A DNA stretch of 64,000 nt, from assembly GCF_047496725.1 (NCBI RefSeq), contig NC_132983.1, positions 8,867,001 through 8,931,000 on the forward strand, given 5' to 3'. A program made the translations under genes and the position numbers. The DNA is from Anoplolepis gracilipes. Taxonomy: Eukaryota > Arthropoda > Insecta > Hymenoptera > Formicidae. Of this stretch, positions 1 to 9,474 are shown piece after piece (the stretch's first letter is position 1; the number at the start of each line of letters is the position of its first letter). A model generated the notes under the pieces. It made no database searches. It was not told where the DNA came from and saw only the letters and a program-made list of their open reading frames with translations.

Positions 1-2
1 GT

Positions 3-485
3 ATCAACGTGGGTACACCGAGTTACGTGGAAATTGTCATAGGAGATCATCAAGGAAAGGAACTGGTATTATCTCTCGAAACGTGGAAGGGACTCTACGA
101 GCTACGTCGCAATATTCATGATTTCCTGCGAAAGGACTCTAAAGATACCTATAATTTTATAAGCGTTGGACCGCTAACAGTGCGAGTTCATACGATTAAC
201 GATACTAAACTTATAAGTCTCGAATCTTTAAACGTACGCATGATGATGATTGAACCGACGTTACACCGTATGTTTAATCTCGATCAATGCATCGATGTAA
301 CCTTTGATCGATTGGTTAGAACCACCGAGACAGTCGATACTAAGTTTACACAATTCTCCAATATCGCGTCCACTATAACGGATAATAAAAAAGTGTCAAA
401 TGTAATATGCGCCAGCGACGCCTTCAATAAACATCAACTCGTCGATTGCGAACTGGTAGCTTTAGTTTTTAGTCACAATATGTAA
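3..485 (+). CDS. Unrecognised protein, 3' part of an ORF open at the left edge
   Basis: The frame is open to the window edge. The first in-frame GTG at 9 need not be the start, so the N-terminus is probably outside the window. About 160 codons end in TAA at 483-485, and an AATAAA-like signal lies near 538. The product looks soluble, with no signal peptide, membrane segment or motif I can name. It is rich in V, T and D and ends in a short hydrophobic stretch. Codon use looks like real coding sequence and is unlike the repeats that follow. It could be a host exon or an accessory ORF of a mobile element. I do not recognise the family. Confidence 0.5.
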   Translation: MNVGTPSYVEIVIGDHQGKELVLSLETWKGLYELRRNIHDFLRKDSKDTYNFISVGPLTVRVHTINDTKLISLESLNVRMMMIEPTLHRMFNLDQCIDVTFDRLVRTTETVDTKFTQFSNIASTITDNKKVSNVICASDAFNKHQLVDCELVALVFSHNM

Positions 486-489
486 TAAA

Positions 490-530
<41 letters not shown>
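486..530. repeat. A-run and (TA)n microsatellite
   Basis: A short adenine run followed by about 30 bases of uninterrupted TA directly after the stop codon of the first ORF. Confidence 0.9.
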
Positions 531-533
<3 letters not shown>

Positions 534-670
534 GAAGAATAAAGTTTTTTTAAATTTAAATCATGATATAATTTACTCGCACGCATTTCCCATCCGTGCT
601 TCTTCCCACCCGTAAACAGTCCCAGTTCTCATATGTAGCTCGTTGCGGAAAATGACGTCATGCTGGGACC

Positions 671-885
671 GCGAGAGAGTAAGCGCTAGGAAAGAAAGAG
701 ATAGCGCGAGGCGAAGGAGAGCGAGAGAGTAAACGCTAGGAAAGAAAGAGATAGCGCGAGGCGAAGGAGAGCGAGAGAGTAAGTGCTAGGAAAGAAAGAG
801 ATAGCGCGAGGTGAAGTAGAGCGAGAGAGTAAGTGCTAGGAAAGAAAGAGATAGCGCGAGACGAAGGAAAGCGAGAACGCAAACA
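671..885. repeat. 50-bp tandem repeat, four copies plus a partial one
   Basis: A unit beginning GCGAGAGAGTAAGCGC recurs at 671, 721, 771 and 821 with only scattered substitutions. A degraded partial copy follows to about 885. The unit is purine-rich on the plus strand. It precedes a T-rich low-complexity block. Confidence 0.93.
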
Positions 886-1010
886 GAAATTTTTTTTTCT
901 TTTTTCTTTTTTTCTTTTTATAATTTTTTTTTTTTATTATTTTTTTCTTTTTTTTTCTTTTTATATTTTTTTTATATTAAATATTAAGTTATTATATTTA
1001 ATTATATCTA
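886..1010. repeat. T-rich low-complexity tract
   Basis: About 120 bases of almost pure T with rare C and A. Apparent ORFs across it are compositional. Confidence 0.85.
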
Positions 1011-1120
1011 GTATATGAAGAAAGAAGGATGGGATAGATGAAGGAAGCGCAAGCAAGCAATTATATGTGTTTAACATAATTTCTTTTTTATTTAAAAAAG
1101 TGTGTTTATTTACAAAATCT

Positions 1121-1273
<153 letters not shown>

Positions 1274-1495
1274 AATTTAAAAATAAAAAGAAAAAGATAT
1301 AAAAAAAATATATAAAAGATTGCACGCCGATGGTCGAGGGGTACGGCACGACGACGACTGCTGCGAGGCACTGGAGGGGATGACCGGGCGGTGGTAGTGG
1401 CGTCTAGGCAGGGCTCCTGCATAACAGAAATAAAAAAATTTATTAATATTTTCATAATTTGAAAAAGAATCTTACACATCAAAAATTACTTACAA
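1274..1495. other. Unassigned spacer with a GC-rich patch
   Basis: A 90-bp GC-rich stretch at about 1320-1420 sits between AT-rich flanks. No coding frame or repeat partner was seen in the window. Confidence 0.5.
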
Positions 1496-1792
1496 TTACT
1501 GATCAGAATCAGTATCAGAATCTGGATCATTGTCGATGACATGTTGTAGATACAACATGTTATCGATATGTTGACGGATTTCCCGATGGATTTCTTGTAA
1601 CTGCTCAGGACATGCTTGCCGATTTCTGCCTGGTAAACAGCAATTCTCGCAAGGCTTTCCCCTTAGTCTGTTGTTTTCATTCGTCCATATATAACTTTGT
1701 AGTTTAAAGATCACTGTTGAGGAATTTTTTATGTCAAGTTCGCGATTTCGTTGAAACTCCACCACTGGATTTAATAGTTTTTCGGTCACCAT
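1496..1792 (-). CDS. Small cysteine-containing protein of unknown function
   Basis: A 98-codon minus-strand ORF with a real ATG at 1792. A basic central segment carries a C-x2-C-C cluster followed by a further Cys, then a leucine-rich helical stretch, and the C-terminus is a run of Asp and Ser. It starts 39 bp after the stop of the 1832-2167 ORF on the same strand, so the two could be parts of one transcript or one broken gene. It lies downstream of the decayed Mutator-like/YqaJ transposon, in the same orientation, and may be an accessory ORF of it. Not recognised; zinc binding is only suggested by the Cys spacing. Confidence 0.4.
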   Translation of the reverse strand: MVTEKLLNPVVEFQRNRELDIKNSSTVIFKLQSYIWTNENNRLRGKPCENCCLPGRNRQACPEQLQEIHREIRQHIDNMLYLQHVIDNDPDSDTDSDQ

Positions 1793-1831
1793 TTTTCACA
1801 GCATTTAGTCCTAGCAAATGTCTACAAAAGT

Positions 1832-2167
1832 TTATTGCTGCGCACAAAAACGACACACACTACATGCTATTACTTGGCACAATGAGTGTCCACAATTATT
1901 ACACGAGTTCCAACCGTGATAAATATATTGTCCAGTTTCATGTTTATACACAATTTTACCTTGTGTATATGAATCTTGAACTTCGATGAAACATCCCGAA
2001 CAAAATTTTTCACTATTTTCCTCGTCGTTGTCATACTTTTTTACTTCGTAATAAAATATGATGTTACACATTTCCTGCCGTTCAGTTATAATTCGTAAAT
2101 CTTCACGCACTAACGGCACTACTTGTTCATTCAAATAGTCTTCCGGATCAGTCTCATAATCAGTCAT
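1832..2167 (-). CDS. Small acidic/cysteine-rich protein, possible zinc-binding
   Basis: A 111-codon minus-strand ORF with ATG at 2167. The N-terminal third is acidic. The C-terminal half contains several Cys pairs (C-x2-C near residue 58, C-x2-C-x2-H near residue 91, then C-x2-C-x2-C), which resembles a zinc-binding fold. A short upstream acidic frame beginning about 2264 overlaps its start, so the true N-terminus may lie further up with a frame break. Same strand and neighbourhood as the transposon genes at 2937-6023. Family not recognised. Confidence 0.4.
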   Translation of the reverse strand: MTDYETDPEDYLNEQVVPLVREDLRIITERQEMCNIIFYYEVKKYDNDEENSEKFCSGCFIEVQDSYTQGKIVYKHETGQYIYHGWNSCNNCGHSLCQVIACSVCRFCAQQ

Positions 2168-2360
2168 TCATTATTTCCACTTCTTCATTGCTGTCGTCGA
2201 TGATAACCACATCTTCATTGTCTTCATTGTCTTCGATGGCAATCACATCTTCTATATTCATTTTAGCACTAAATCGAAAGACACTCGACGACTGTTGAAT
2301 ACGTTTTAACGCGGAGACAGATTCTCAAATTCGAGCAGCCGAATGTTGGCGCTAGTGCGT

Positions 2361-2820
2361 TGCATTCTTTCCTTAAAAATTATGGAAGATGTTTCGCTCC
2401 AGTTTTATGGGAGATTTTCCGCAAGGGTACAAAGCTGCCGAACGTCGGCGCTTAAAATCTCTTTTTCCATAATATTCTAATGGTCATAAAATGATCATAA
2501 AAATTAGAAAAAAAAGAAAAAAACACTTTTTATGGTTTCTAAAATATCCCCCGGCTATAAATCAATCACAAAGATAAACACCTTGCAGTTGCAGTTCTTT
2601 CCCTAAAAATTTCGGAAGATATTTTGCTCCAGTTTTATGGGAGATTTTCTGCAAGGGTACAAAGCTGCCGAACGTCGGCGCTTAAAATCTCTTTTTCCAT
2701 AATATTCTAATGGTCATAAAATGATCATAAAACTAGAAAAAAAAACAGTTTTATGACTTCTAAAATACCCCGGCTATAAAATCAACTGCAAAGATAAACA
2801 TCTACTTTCGAACGTGTGTA
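2361..2820. repeat. 230-bp direct tandem duplication, two copies
   Basis: The same segment (landmark GCTCCAGTTTTATGGGAG) begins at 2396 and again at 2626, and the match extends to the segment ends. Each copy ends with a GGCTATAAA-like box followed by AAGATAAACA. It lies between the small Cys ORFs and the protease-like ORF of the decayed transposon. Confidence 0.88.
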
Positions 2821-2915
2821 GGACCCTTCCCCCCCCTACCCCCCTTTCCCTAACAGACCTCTCGCGCCTCTCAGATACCCCCGTCCCCGCACCCCCCCTC
2901 AGCGCCCCATGGCTT
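2821..2915. repeat. C-rich low-complexity tract
   Basis: Runs of C broken by single T or A. No coding evidence. Confidence 0.8.
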
Positions 2916-2936
2916 AGAATCCCCACTATAACACTA

Positions 2937-3470
2937 CTATAATGTTAAAAAATGTTGCCTCATATATTCAATCCGATTAGAATATTTCTCATTACAAGGA
3001 TTTCCTCCTAAAGCTATAGTTGTAGCAAAAGCTGCAGCATAAATTCTACAACATGTGCCATCAGGTTGTGTTTGAACCTTTTCAAATATTATATTACTTG
3101 CACTTACTTGTGGATAACGACAATGAATGTAATTTTTTTCTTTAGGTACCAATTTATCGTATGTACAGCCGGGTAGACTGTCGTACACTCGAAGCTTGGT
3201 ACCGTCAAAAAATATACATCGCCAGTGATCACTGCAATTTCCTCCAATAATTTGTAAGCTTTTGTCGCTACCACTTGCTTCAATTAAGTGAGGATATTCC
3301 AAATATAACACACTTTGTGTTTCGAAACAAGACTTATTTCTTACGGCGCGTAAAAATCGATCTAATGATTCGTCGTTTATTTTGCTATGTATAGGTAATA
3401 CATTATCCTTTACTAAATTAAAAGGAGCAATCGCTTTGTCTAGAAATTCTTTTTGTTTTGTCGTCTACAG
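2937..3470 (-). pseudogene. Ulp1/C48-like cysteine protease domain of a DNA transposon
   Basis: The minus-strand frame reads through about 170 codons. The strongest part (2937-3311) has a D-H-W motif, a downstream Asp (V-Y-D-S-L) and a Q-x-D-G-x-C-C motif followed by a hydrophobic helix. This is the His-Asp-Gln-Cys order of Ulp1/adenain-type (C48) proteases. The frame stays open upstream to about 3470 and then shifts relative to the ORF at 3418-3615. Enzymes of this type often accompany eukaryotic DNA transposons. It follows the transposase-YqaJ gene on the same strand, so it is probably a second gene or a C-terminal part of the same decayed element. Activity is doubtful because of the frame break and missing N-terminus. 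Confidence 0.6.
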
Positions 3471-3493
3471 TTAGTTCTTCATTTTTCAAATCA

Positions 3494-3575
3494 TTACCCA
3501 CTCGGCATGTAACATTGCCGAAATACTGAAACAATGACAGCAATATTTCAGAAATATTACATGCCGAGTGGGTAA
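3494..3575. repeat. Short hairpin with 19-bp arms
   Basis: The left arm at 3494-3512 (core CCCACTCGGCATGTAA) is the reverse complement of 3557-3575, with a 44-base loop. It lies in the join between the exonuclease and protease-like frames and may be a small insertion or an internal control hairpin. Confidence 0.8.
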
Positions 3576-3601
3576 CAACGATGCAATCGTCATCTTGCTC
3601 T

Positions 3602-4384
3602 TCACTTAGCAGCAATATCAGTTATTGTTGCTTCCAATGGCAAAACGTTCGGTTTGAATCTTTTGCTCTTTTCTGGGCCATTTTCATTTTCGATTATATT
3701 TCGTCTACTTGTTCGACTAAATATTTTTTGTGCTGCTTCTTCTTTAGCTTCTATAATATATCTTGGATTTCTAATAGACATATGCCTCTTATGACGACTG
3801 TCCAAGATTTCTGGAAGCATGCATTCATTATAGAAGCGTGTTAAGAAAGGAAGTATTTGATGTCTCCAAAAAATATTGTCTACATCAATACGCAATATTT
3901 TCATGCTTTTTGGAGTCCAAATGACAAAAATGCAATATTCTCGTCGTGTTATATTCAACTGACCCTGAATTTGATAATAATATTGGTGATTTCGATTCAT
4001 TTTGTGTGGATCTTTTTTATCAAAAATAATTTGTAAAGAAGACAATGTCTCAATGGCTTTTTCCGCTGTTAAATTTTTAGCCAACAGAGGACATTTGATT
4101 TCCACTAAACTATTTTCATTGATAAGTCCGTCAGGAGAAGCACCCAAAAATGGATTTTCAGTATCGATGAATAATCCGCAAGGTTTCACTTCTTTGTTTA
4201 ATTTTTTGGCTAGTTCTTTCCTCGCTATTTTTTCATTGTTACGACCATATTTTACAGCTGCATTATCAGTAAATGAAGGATATAAAATGGATTTTACTGT
4301 TGATGCGCAAGACATTGTCGGTCTCATGCGACATACGGTTCCAAAATTGGATGCCGTCAACATTTCTCGTTTTGTGATAGCCAT
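3602..4384 (-). CDS. YqaJ-type exonuclease domain (C-terminal part of transposase fusion)
   Basis: An intact 260-codon minus-strand frame. It has the PD-(D/E)xK exonuclease layout of the YqaJ/lambda-exonuclease family: N-terminal helices with an R-N-N-E motif, G-A-S-P-D-G-L-I supplying the metal-binding Asp, then V-E-I-K-C-P as the E-x-K motif, and a Y-Y-x-Q-x-Q-G-Q-L motif behind it. All core catalytic motifs are present. The frame overlaps the ORF at 4357-4605, and the Mutator-like transposase lies immediately upstream on the same strand. Insect elements that fuse these two domains are known to me as a family. The nuclease would be expected to trim DNA ends during transposition; that role is inferred. 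The C-terminus is basic. Confidence 0.8.
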   Translation of the reverse strand: MAITKREMLTASNFGTVCRMRPTMSCASTVKSILYPSFTDNAAVKYGRNNEKIARKELAKKLNKEVKPCGLFIDTENPFLGASPDGLINENSLVEIKCPLLAKNLTAEKAIETLSSLQIIFDKKDPHKMNRNHQYYYQIQGQLNITRREYCIFVIWTPKSMKILRIDVDNIFWRHQILPFLTRFYNECMLPEILDSRHKRHMSIRNPRYIIEAKEEAAQKIFSRTSRRNIIENENGPEKSKRFKPNVLPLEATITDIAAK

Positions 4385-6023
4385 AATTCTGATTCATTTT
4401 GATTTCTTGTTCCGAATTCGATTTGTTGCCAGTTTTTCGCACTTTCGAACAATTTTTCTAAATGGTTTTGTCGAAGTTGTTCAAATACCTCAGATGGAAG
4501 ATCTGGTTTTTGCGATTGCGGACCATAATGAAGATCTGTTCCTGGCTCTGTTTTGAATTTTTTTTTATCTTCCTTGTTCCTTTCGAGATTCTCTGGTTTT
4601 TGCAACTTTTATTTGTCGTCATTTTTCAAGATTCTCGACATAGGTGGAACAACTTTACACATGTTTTCATGCAATTGCGTAAGGACTTGTTGTGTATTAT
4701 ATTGCACAACTGCTCCCGCAACTTTAGCATCATAAGAGCCTCGTTTGCCAAAATAAATACGCTCTCCACCAATTTCTTTGCAGATTATCAAATTGAATGA
4801 TTCTGCAGGATTATTGGTGAAATGCAACAAGCTATCGGAATAACCGCTTATGTATATGATAGCACTTCCTATTTTTTTATATAGACCGTATAATTTCAGA
4901 GATGGCACATAATTTTTTTTGTTTCATCTCCACTCTCTTTACATATACGACCGCGTGCTTCGCATCGCTTATGTTCGCCAAAAACATAGCTAGGAATGCT
5001 CAAGATATCTTTTTGCAATTCCATAGCCTTATAATGTTGAGGTATTCGTTCCTCTTTTCTTCGTAGCTCTGCTGCCTTTTCTATCTCTTTTCGGGAAGGT
5101 CCCGTTAGCACACATCCTGATAGCACACAACCATACATATTGACCGATGCCTAGGGTAACCAGGACGGTTAGCCAACAAGAAGGTCCTAATATTCATTGG
5201 CCAATTAGCATTGTGCGTTATCGGATCCCGTCCCTCTTTTCAGATATTTAAAATATTATTTTTCACTACATTTCGCAGTTGTACAAAGCCACGCTGTCTT
5301 CGCGTTTTTGGCTGAGTCGTCTCTGCCACAGCTTTCAGCTTTTTACACAAATTGCGAAGCAAATGATTAATGCATTTTATTTTTTTACCGTCACCATTTG
5401 CTCACGATATGGTCTGTTATTAAGAATGGTCTGATATATGCTACTGTCACCATCGGCAATAACCGTTTTATAAATCAGACCATGCATTTCGAGGCTATAT
5501 TTAAAACTTTCGGCGATTGCATCGCTCTCCATCTTTGTGGAGCTTGTGTTTTGATCAAAATTTTTGTAGCATTTGTGAACTCTAGGTTTTACACTTTTTC
5601 GTTCTGCCATATCACATATTGCGCAAAATTTATTGCAAACACCAACGAAGAGAATCTTTTTCGTATGGTAATTATAGCTCCAACACCGGAAAGAGAGTTA
5701 TAAGCGGTACCATATGATCTCTTCATCCAACTACCATCTGCTACAATAGGTATATACGGAATACCGTTTATAGTATCATTTCTCTCAAGAGCGAGTTGTT
5801 TTTCAACTTCGCCAGCCATTTTCATATTATCCAAGGCTGTTTTTCTAAAATCTTTAATGGCTTCATGAACTTTATTACCTGGATATTAATTTCCGAATCC
5901 ATTGTATAAGGTAATTCCATTAATTTATAACAATCGATAGATTCTTTGCTGGTACTCTTTGTAACCACTATGTTCATGGAGTCATTTTTCTCTTGTGTCC
6001 GTGCTAACTTGTTCAACTGCCTT
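4357..6023 (-). pseudogene. Mutator-like DDE transposase, frameshifted
   Basis: Read in minus direction the pieces are: an N-terminal segment from 6023; the block at 5589-5834 with the conserved A-D-G-S-W-x-K-R-S-Y and S-L-S-G-V motifs; the block at 5377-5610 with H-K-C-Y-K-N-F, M-E-x-D-A-I and D-G-D-S-S-I-Y; an N-H-L-L-R-N motif just past a frame break near 5385; then 4896-5138 with G-E-H-K-R-C-E and 4609-4908 with N-N-P-A-E-S-F-N and I-G-G-E-R-I. This order matches the Mutator-like transposase domain found with YqaJ in insects. Frame breaks are visible near 5880, 5660, 5385, 4900 and 4605, so it is dead. A splice-acceptor-like sequence precedes 6023. The exonuclease frame at 3602-4384 continues it. 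Confidence 0.75.
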
Positions 6024-6304
6024 CTGCAAGGAAAAATAAATAAATTATTATTTTGTAAAATCTTGCTATAAAAATAAAATATGATATATTTATTACATAG
6101 TTTTAAAATATATTGTACATAATTTCTTTTTAAAAAAGTAAAACTTGCATCTCTGAACAATAAGTACAGTCCTTCGTTTATATTGTTACATAATTATTAA
6201 TAAAAAATAAAATAACACAATAGATTATGTTTGGACAATACATATTGCCATAATTTTTAATAAATCAAAGCGCACATGCAAACTGCATCTAGTATAAAAT
6301 ATTT

Positions 6305-6670
6305 TTTTAAATAACCAGCATACGAGTATCGCCTCTGGCATTATTTTTTAAGCAACCAGCACACAAATATCGCCTCTGGCATTATTTTTGCAGCAACCAG
6401 CACACGAATATCGCCTCTGGCATTATTTTTGAAGCAATTAGCACACGAATATCGCCTCTGGCATTATTTTTGCGGCAACCAGCACACGAATATCGCCTCT
6501 GGCATTATTTTTTAAGCAACCAGCACACGAATATCGCCTCTGGCATTATTTTTTAAGCAACCAGCACACGAATATCGCCTCTGGCATTATTTTTTAAGCA
6601 ACCAGCACACGAATATCGCCTCTGGCATTATTTTTTAAGCAACCAGCACACGAATATCGCTTCTGGTAAC
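6305..6670. repeat. 41-bp tandem repeat, about nine copies
   Basis: The landmark CGCCTCTGGCATTATT recurs every 41 bp (6331, 6372, 6413, 6454, 6495, 6536, 6577, 6618, 6659), with the last copy degraded. It lies just upstream of the decayed transposase gene and may be a subterminal array of that element. Confidence 0.95.
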
Positions 6671-7599
6671 TACTTATAAAAATATGGATATAAGCAAAGG
6701 ACTGTAATCTTATTTTTCAGAGATGATAATAAACGATTTATGTATCTTTATGCTAATGTATGTATATATATAAGTAATGACATATAAAATGATATATAAA
6801 AATAATGTAACAAAGTATTGGCAATAAAGAAGGATATGCATTTCAAGCAGTTATAGCAACACGTCAGAATTGTTTGATTCCTTTTTCACACTTAGTTTCA
6901 TTTTCATGAAAAAGGAAGATAAAAGGGATATTGAAATCATGCATACATCTCATAGTAACATGTTTTTTTGCTCGATATGAAAACGATTGTTCCATCTAAA
7001 ATCAACCCAATGATCCAATCATGCTCTCCAAACTGCTTCAAATGCATACCTTCCTTTACAAATTTTTGAGTAAATACCATTTTTTATAGATATACAGGGT
7101 AATCCAAAAAGATATTTTGGTGAAAAAAATTATTTAAAAAAACGCTATCAAATAAAATAAAATATAACTTATTATTAAGGAATTAGACTATAAAAGTTAA
7201 TAAAAATGTTTAATTATTTTTCAACTATAACTTTGAAACGTTTCAAAAATTGATCAATAATAATATGTATATGTCAAATGTAATGCTCTTTACTTCTTCA
7301 GTTATGTGTTTCTGAAGAATTTCTAAAACTGAAAGTGTAAAGATTCTCCAGGAACACATGAATATTACTGAAGTATCACGAGTAATGAAACATTTTTTGA
7401 AGATTTTTATAAACTCATCATTTTTTATGAAAAGAAAATATTTTAAAAATTGTAATCCAATTTTAGAATAATAATAATAATAATTTATTTGTTATTTAAT
7501 ATATTTTACATTTTATTGAAAATAATTTTCCGTCAATGAATTTTTTTGGTTACCATGTATAAAAATAATAAATGATAATAATAAGAGAATAATAATAAT

Positions 7600-7630
<31 letters not shown>

Positions 7631-7878
7631 CAAATAAGCGACCAAATGTCTTTGTAAAAATCATAAAGCAATATATTATTAAACGTATTTATTACTGAAT
7701 ATCGATGGATTTCTCTTTTTTTCTTATTTACATCATTTATCTCACAACAATGCAAACGATAATTAAAATTTTATGAATGCCGGTATTCGAGTCGCAAGGC
7801 TCAGCCACGTTTCTTGAAGAAATAAGAAAGAAAACATGACATAATCGCGAGAGCGAACGAGACGCACATAGAGACAAC
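6671..7878. other. AT-rich intergenic DNA with simple repeats
   Basis: No supported gene. It contains a degraded ACAGGGTAATCC terminus at about 7095, (AAT)n near 7470 and an (AG)n run at about 7605-7630. Confidence 0.6.
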
Positions 7879-7957
7879 GTGGTGTCCTATAGCTTTCTCG
7901 CTCATTCATGCTGCATTCAAGCGTAGAGTGAGTGAGGCAGAGCTATAGAACACCACT
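7879..7957. mobile_element. Short palindromic element, about 29-bp arms
   Basis: The left arm starting GTGGTGTCCTATAGCT at 7879 pairs imperfectly with the right arm ending at 7957 (AGCTATAGAACACCAC). About 79 bp in all. Probably a miniature inverted-repeat relic. Confidence 0.6.
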
Positions 7958-8271
7958 AATCGGCATCACGTCTTGTCATGCTTTCTCTCTCGATCGTGCG
8001 GCTTGCGCTAAGGATGCAACATCGGATTGCCTCCCACTTTTTTTCCTCCGCTGCTTGAACTCCGCTGCGCTTCAAGCGATACGTACGTATGCGCTGCATG
8101 TGTATGTGACGCTTTCGGTTGTCATACACGTATGTACGTACATACATACACATTTACCGACGGACACCATTTCTGCCAGTGCGTGTACGTAATAGATATA
8201 CCATCTGTGTGTGTGTGTGGGGTGTGATGTATGTGTGGGGGGTGTGGTGTGTGTGTGTGCGTGTGCAGACG
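7958..8271. other. Unassigned sequence with GT-rich microsatellites
   Basis: No supported gene. (GT)n and GTGGGG runs occupy about 8200-8270, and a short ACGTACGTACATAC stretch lies near 8130. Confidence 0.6.
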
Positions 8272-8284
8272 GGTTTTTACTGAA

Positions 8285-8479
8285 TTACAATTCAAATTGT
8301 CTTCCGTCTACTGCTCGACAATGATTTAATCGTAGATAAAATTCATTTAAAACGTTTCGTCTCATTTCTGGTGAGATAAGATTTACTTGGTGCAATATGC
8401 GTTCCCTAAGGTCTGCCAAGTTAGCAGGTTTCGTTGCGTACACATTGTTTTTAACATACTCCCATAAAAAGTAGTCCAA
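8285..8479 (-). pseudogene. Tc1/mariner-superfamily transposase, C-terminal fragment
   Basis: The minus-strand peptide begins with D-Y-F-L-W-E-Y-V-K and continues through A-D-L-R-E-R-I and S-P-E-M-R-R-N-V to a terminal L-N-H-C-R-A-x-D-G-R-Q-F. This is the characteristic tail that follows the last catalytic Asp in many insect IS630/Tc1/mariner-type transposases. Only the last 60-65 residues are present. A second copy of the same tail lies inverted at 8569-8667. Confidence 0.75.
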
Positions 8480-8568
8480 TAGAGAAAGATTTGGTGATCT
8501 AAAGGGCTACTCTATTTCTCCACGTCTTCCTATCCATCAGTTTGGGAAAGTATCAGTTAAATATTGAC

Positions 8569-8667
8569 TCACCAGAAATGAGACGGAACGTTTTAAATGA
8601 ATTTTATCTACAATTAGGTCATTGTCGAGCAGCAGACGGAAGACAATTTGAACATTTAATTCAGTAA
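8569..8667 (+). pseudogene. Tc1/mariner-superfamily transposase tail, inverted second copy
   Basis: The plus-strand frame reads S-P-E-M-R-R-N-V-L, then G-H-C-R-A-A-D-G-R-Q-F-E, and ends in TAA at 8665-8667. It is a close inverted duplicate of the tail at 8285-8390. The two make a head-to-head palindrome with about 180 bp between them. Confidence 0.75.
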
Positions 8668-8699
8668 AAACCCATTTACACACACGCACGCACGCACGC

Positions 8700-8845
8700 A
8701 CGAAATTTTAATTATTTAATTAAAAAAAAACGATAAACCTCCAAACGTTTTAATTAGACTTCCAATCATCTCCAAACGATTTCCAAACAATTAGTTAATT
8801 TTAATTATAAAAAAATTTAAGTGATTCGGCTAACTTTACGGAGCT
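8700..8845 (-). repeat. Dispersed repeat family R1, copy A
   Basis: The reverse complement of this segment matches 43340-43498 nearly throughout. Both begin AGCTCCGTAAAGTTAGCC and contain a repeated CGTTTGG motif. Noncoding. The family is not recognised. Confidence 0.8.
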
Positions 8846-8901
8846 ACTGAATAGAGAGCCTATAATCAAAGCATTGAAATATATACCATACTGGAACGAG
8901 C

Positions 8902-9042
8902 GGGAGCGTCCGAAATGGCCACGTTCGGATTGAACACCACCAATCATATCGATCGATGCTTAAGGTCACCAGCAGCGATTAGCCAATCAGAGAGTCCTAT
9001 TTTGAATTGGCCAATCAGATACGTGGCCATTTTATACTCACT
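8902..9042 (-). repeat. Dispersed repeat family R2, copy A
   Basis: Runs from GGGAGCGTCCGAAATGG to TTTATACTCAC. Its reverse complement matches 25890-26137. It holds one CCTATTTTGAATTGGCC motif, where the other copy has five. Confidence 0.85.
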
Positions 9043-9089
9043 CGAACGAGCACTGCCATACCCCCACCACGGTTACCGCGGCCACTAAG

Positions 9090-9244
9090 GCCGGTATTCA
9101 TAGTCCGTTCTTATATTTGAGATCGTCTTAAGTAAGGTCTTAAAATTCTATTCGGCCATCTGATTGGATGAATGTCTTAAGTCGACTAAAAACATGTCTT
9201 AAGATGATTTTATATATGTAGAAGAACGGACTATAAATACCGGC
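9090..9244. mobile_element. MITE with 23-bp terminal inverted repeats
   Basis: The left end GCCGGTATTCATAGTCCG is mirrored at the right end, GGACTATAAATACCGGC, with one mismatch over 23 bp. The 155-bp element has no coding capacity. A TA lies at or near each end, but the exact duplication is uncertain. Confidence 0.85.
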
Positions 9245-9290
9245 TATAGATGTCTGTGGGATGACCACTCTCAGGCTTCTCTCTGTTTAC

Positions 9291-9474
9291 TACAATCGGA
9301 CCTCTTATCCTACGACATTTTCGGTCCAGAATCTTAAACCTCTGATCCTACGACAAAAATTTTAGAGTGGGGGTATAATTCCCTTTTCGCGGTCGTAGCA
9401 TGAGAGGATTTTTTTGTCGTAGGATAAGAAGTTTCGTAGCATAAGAGGGTCGTAGGATAAAAAGTCCGACTGTA
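9291..9474. mobile_element. MITE with TACARTCGGAC termini
   Basis: The first 26 bases (TACAATCGGACCTCTTATCC...) are mirrored at the right end, with a few mismatches. The interior carries two further inverted copies of the CCTACGAC motif. Confidence 0.82.

Noticed and set aside
6305..6670. CRISPR-like regular array
   Set aside because: The 41-bp unit repeats in full with no unique spacers, and the context is eukaryotic.
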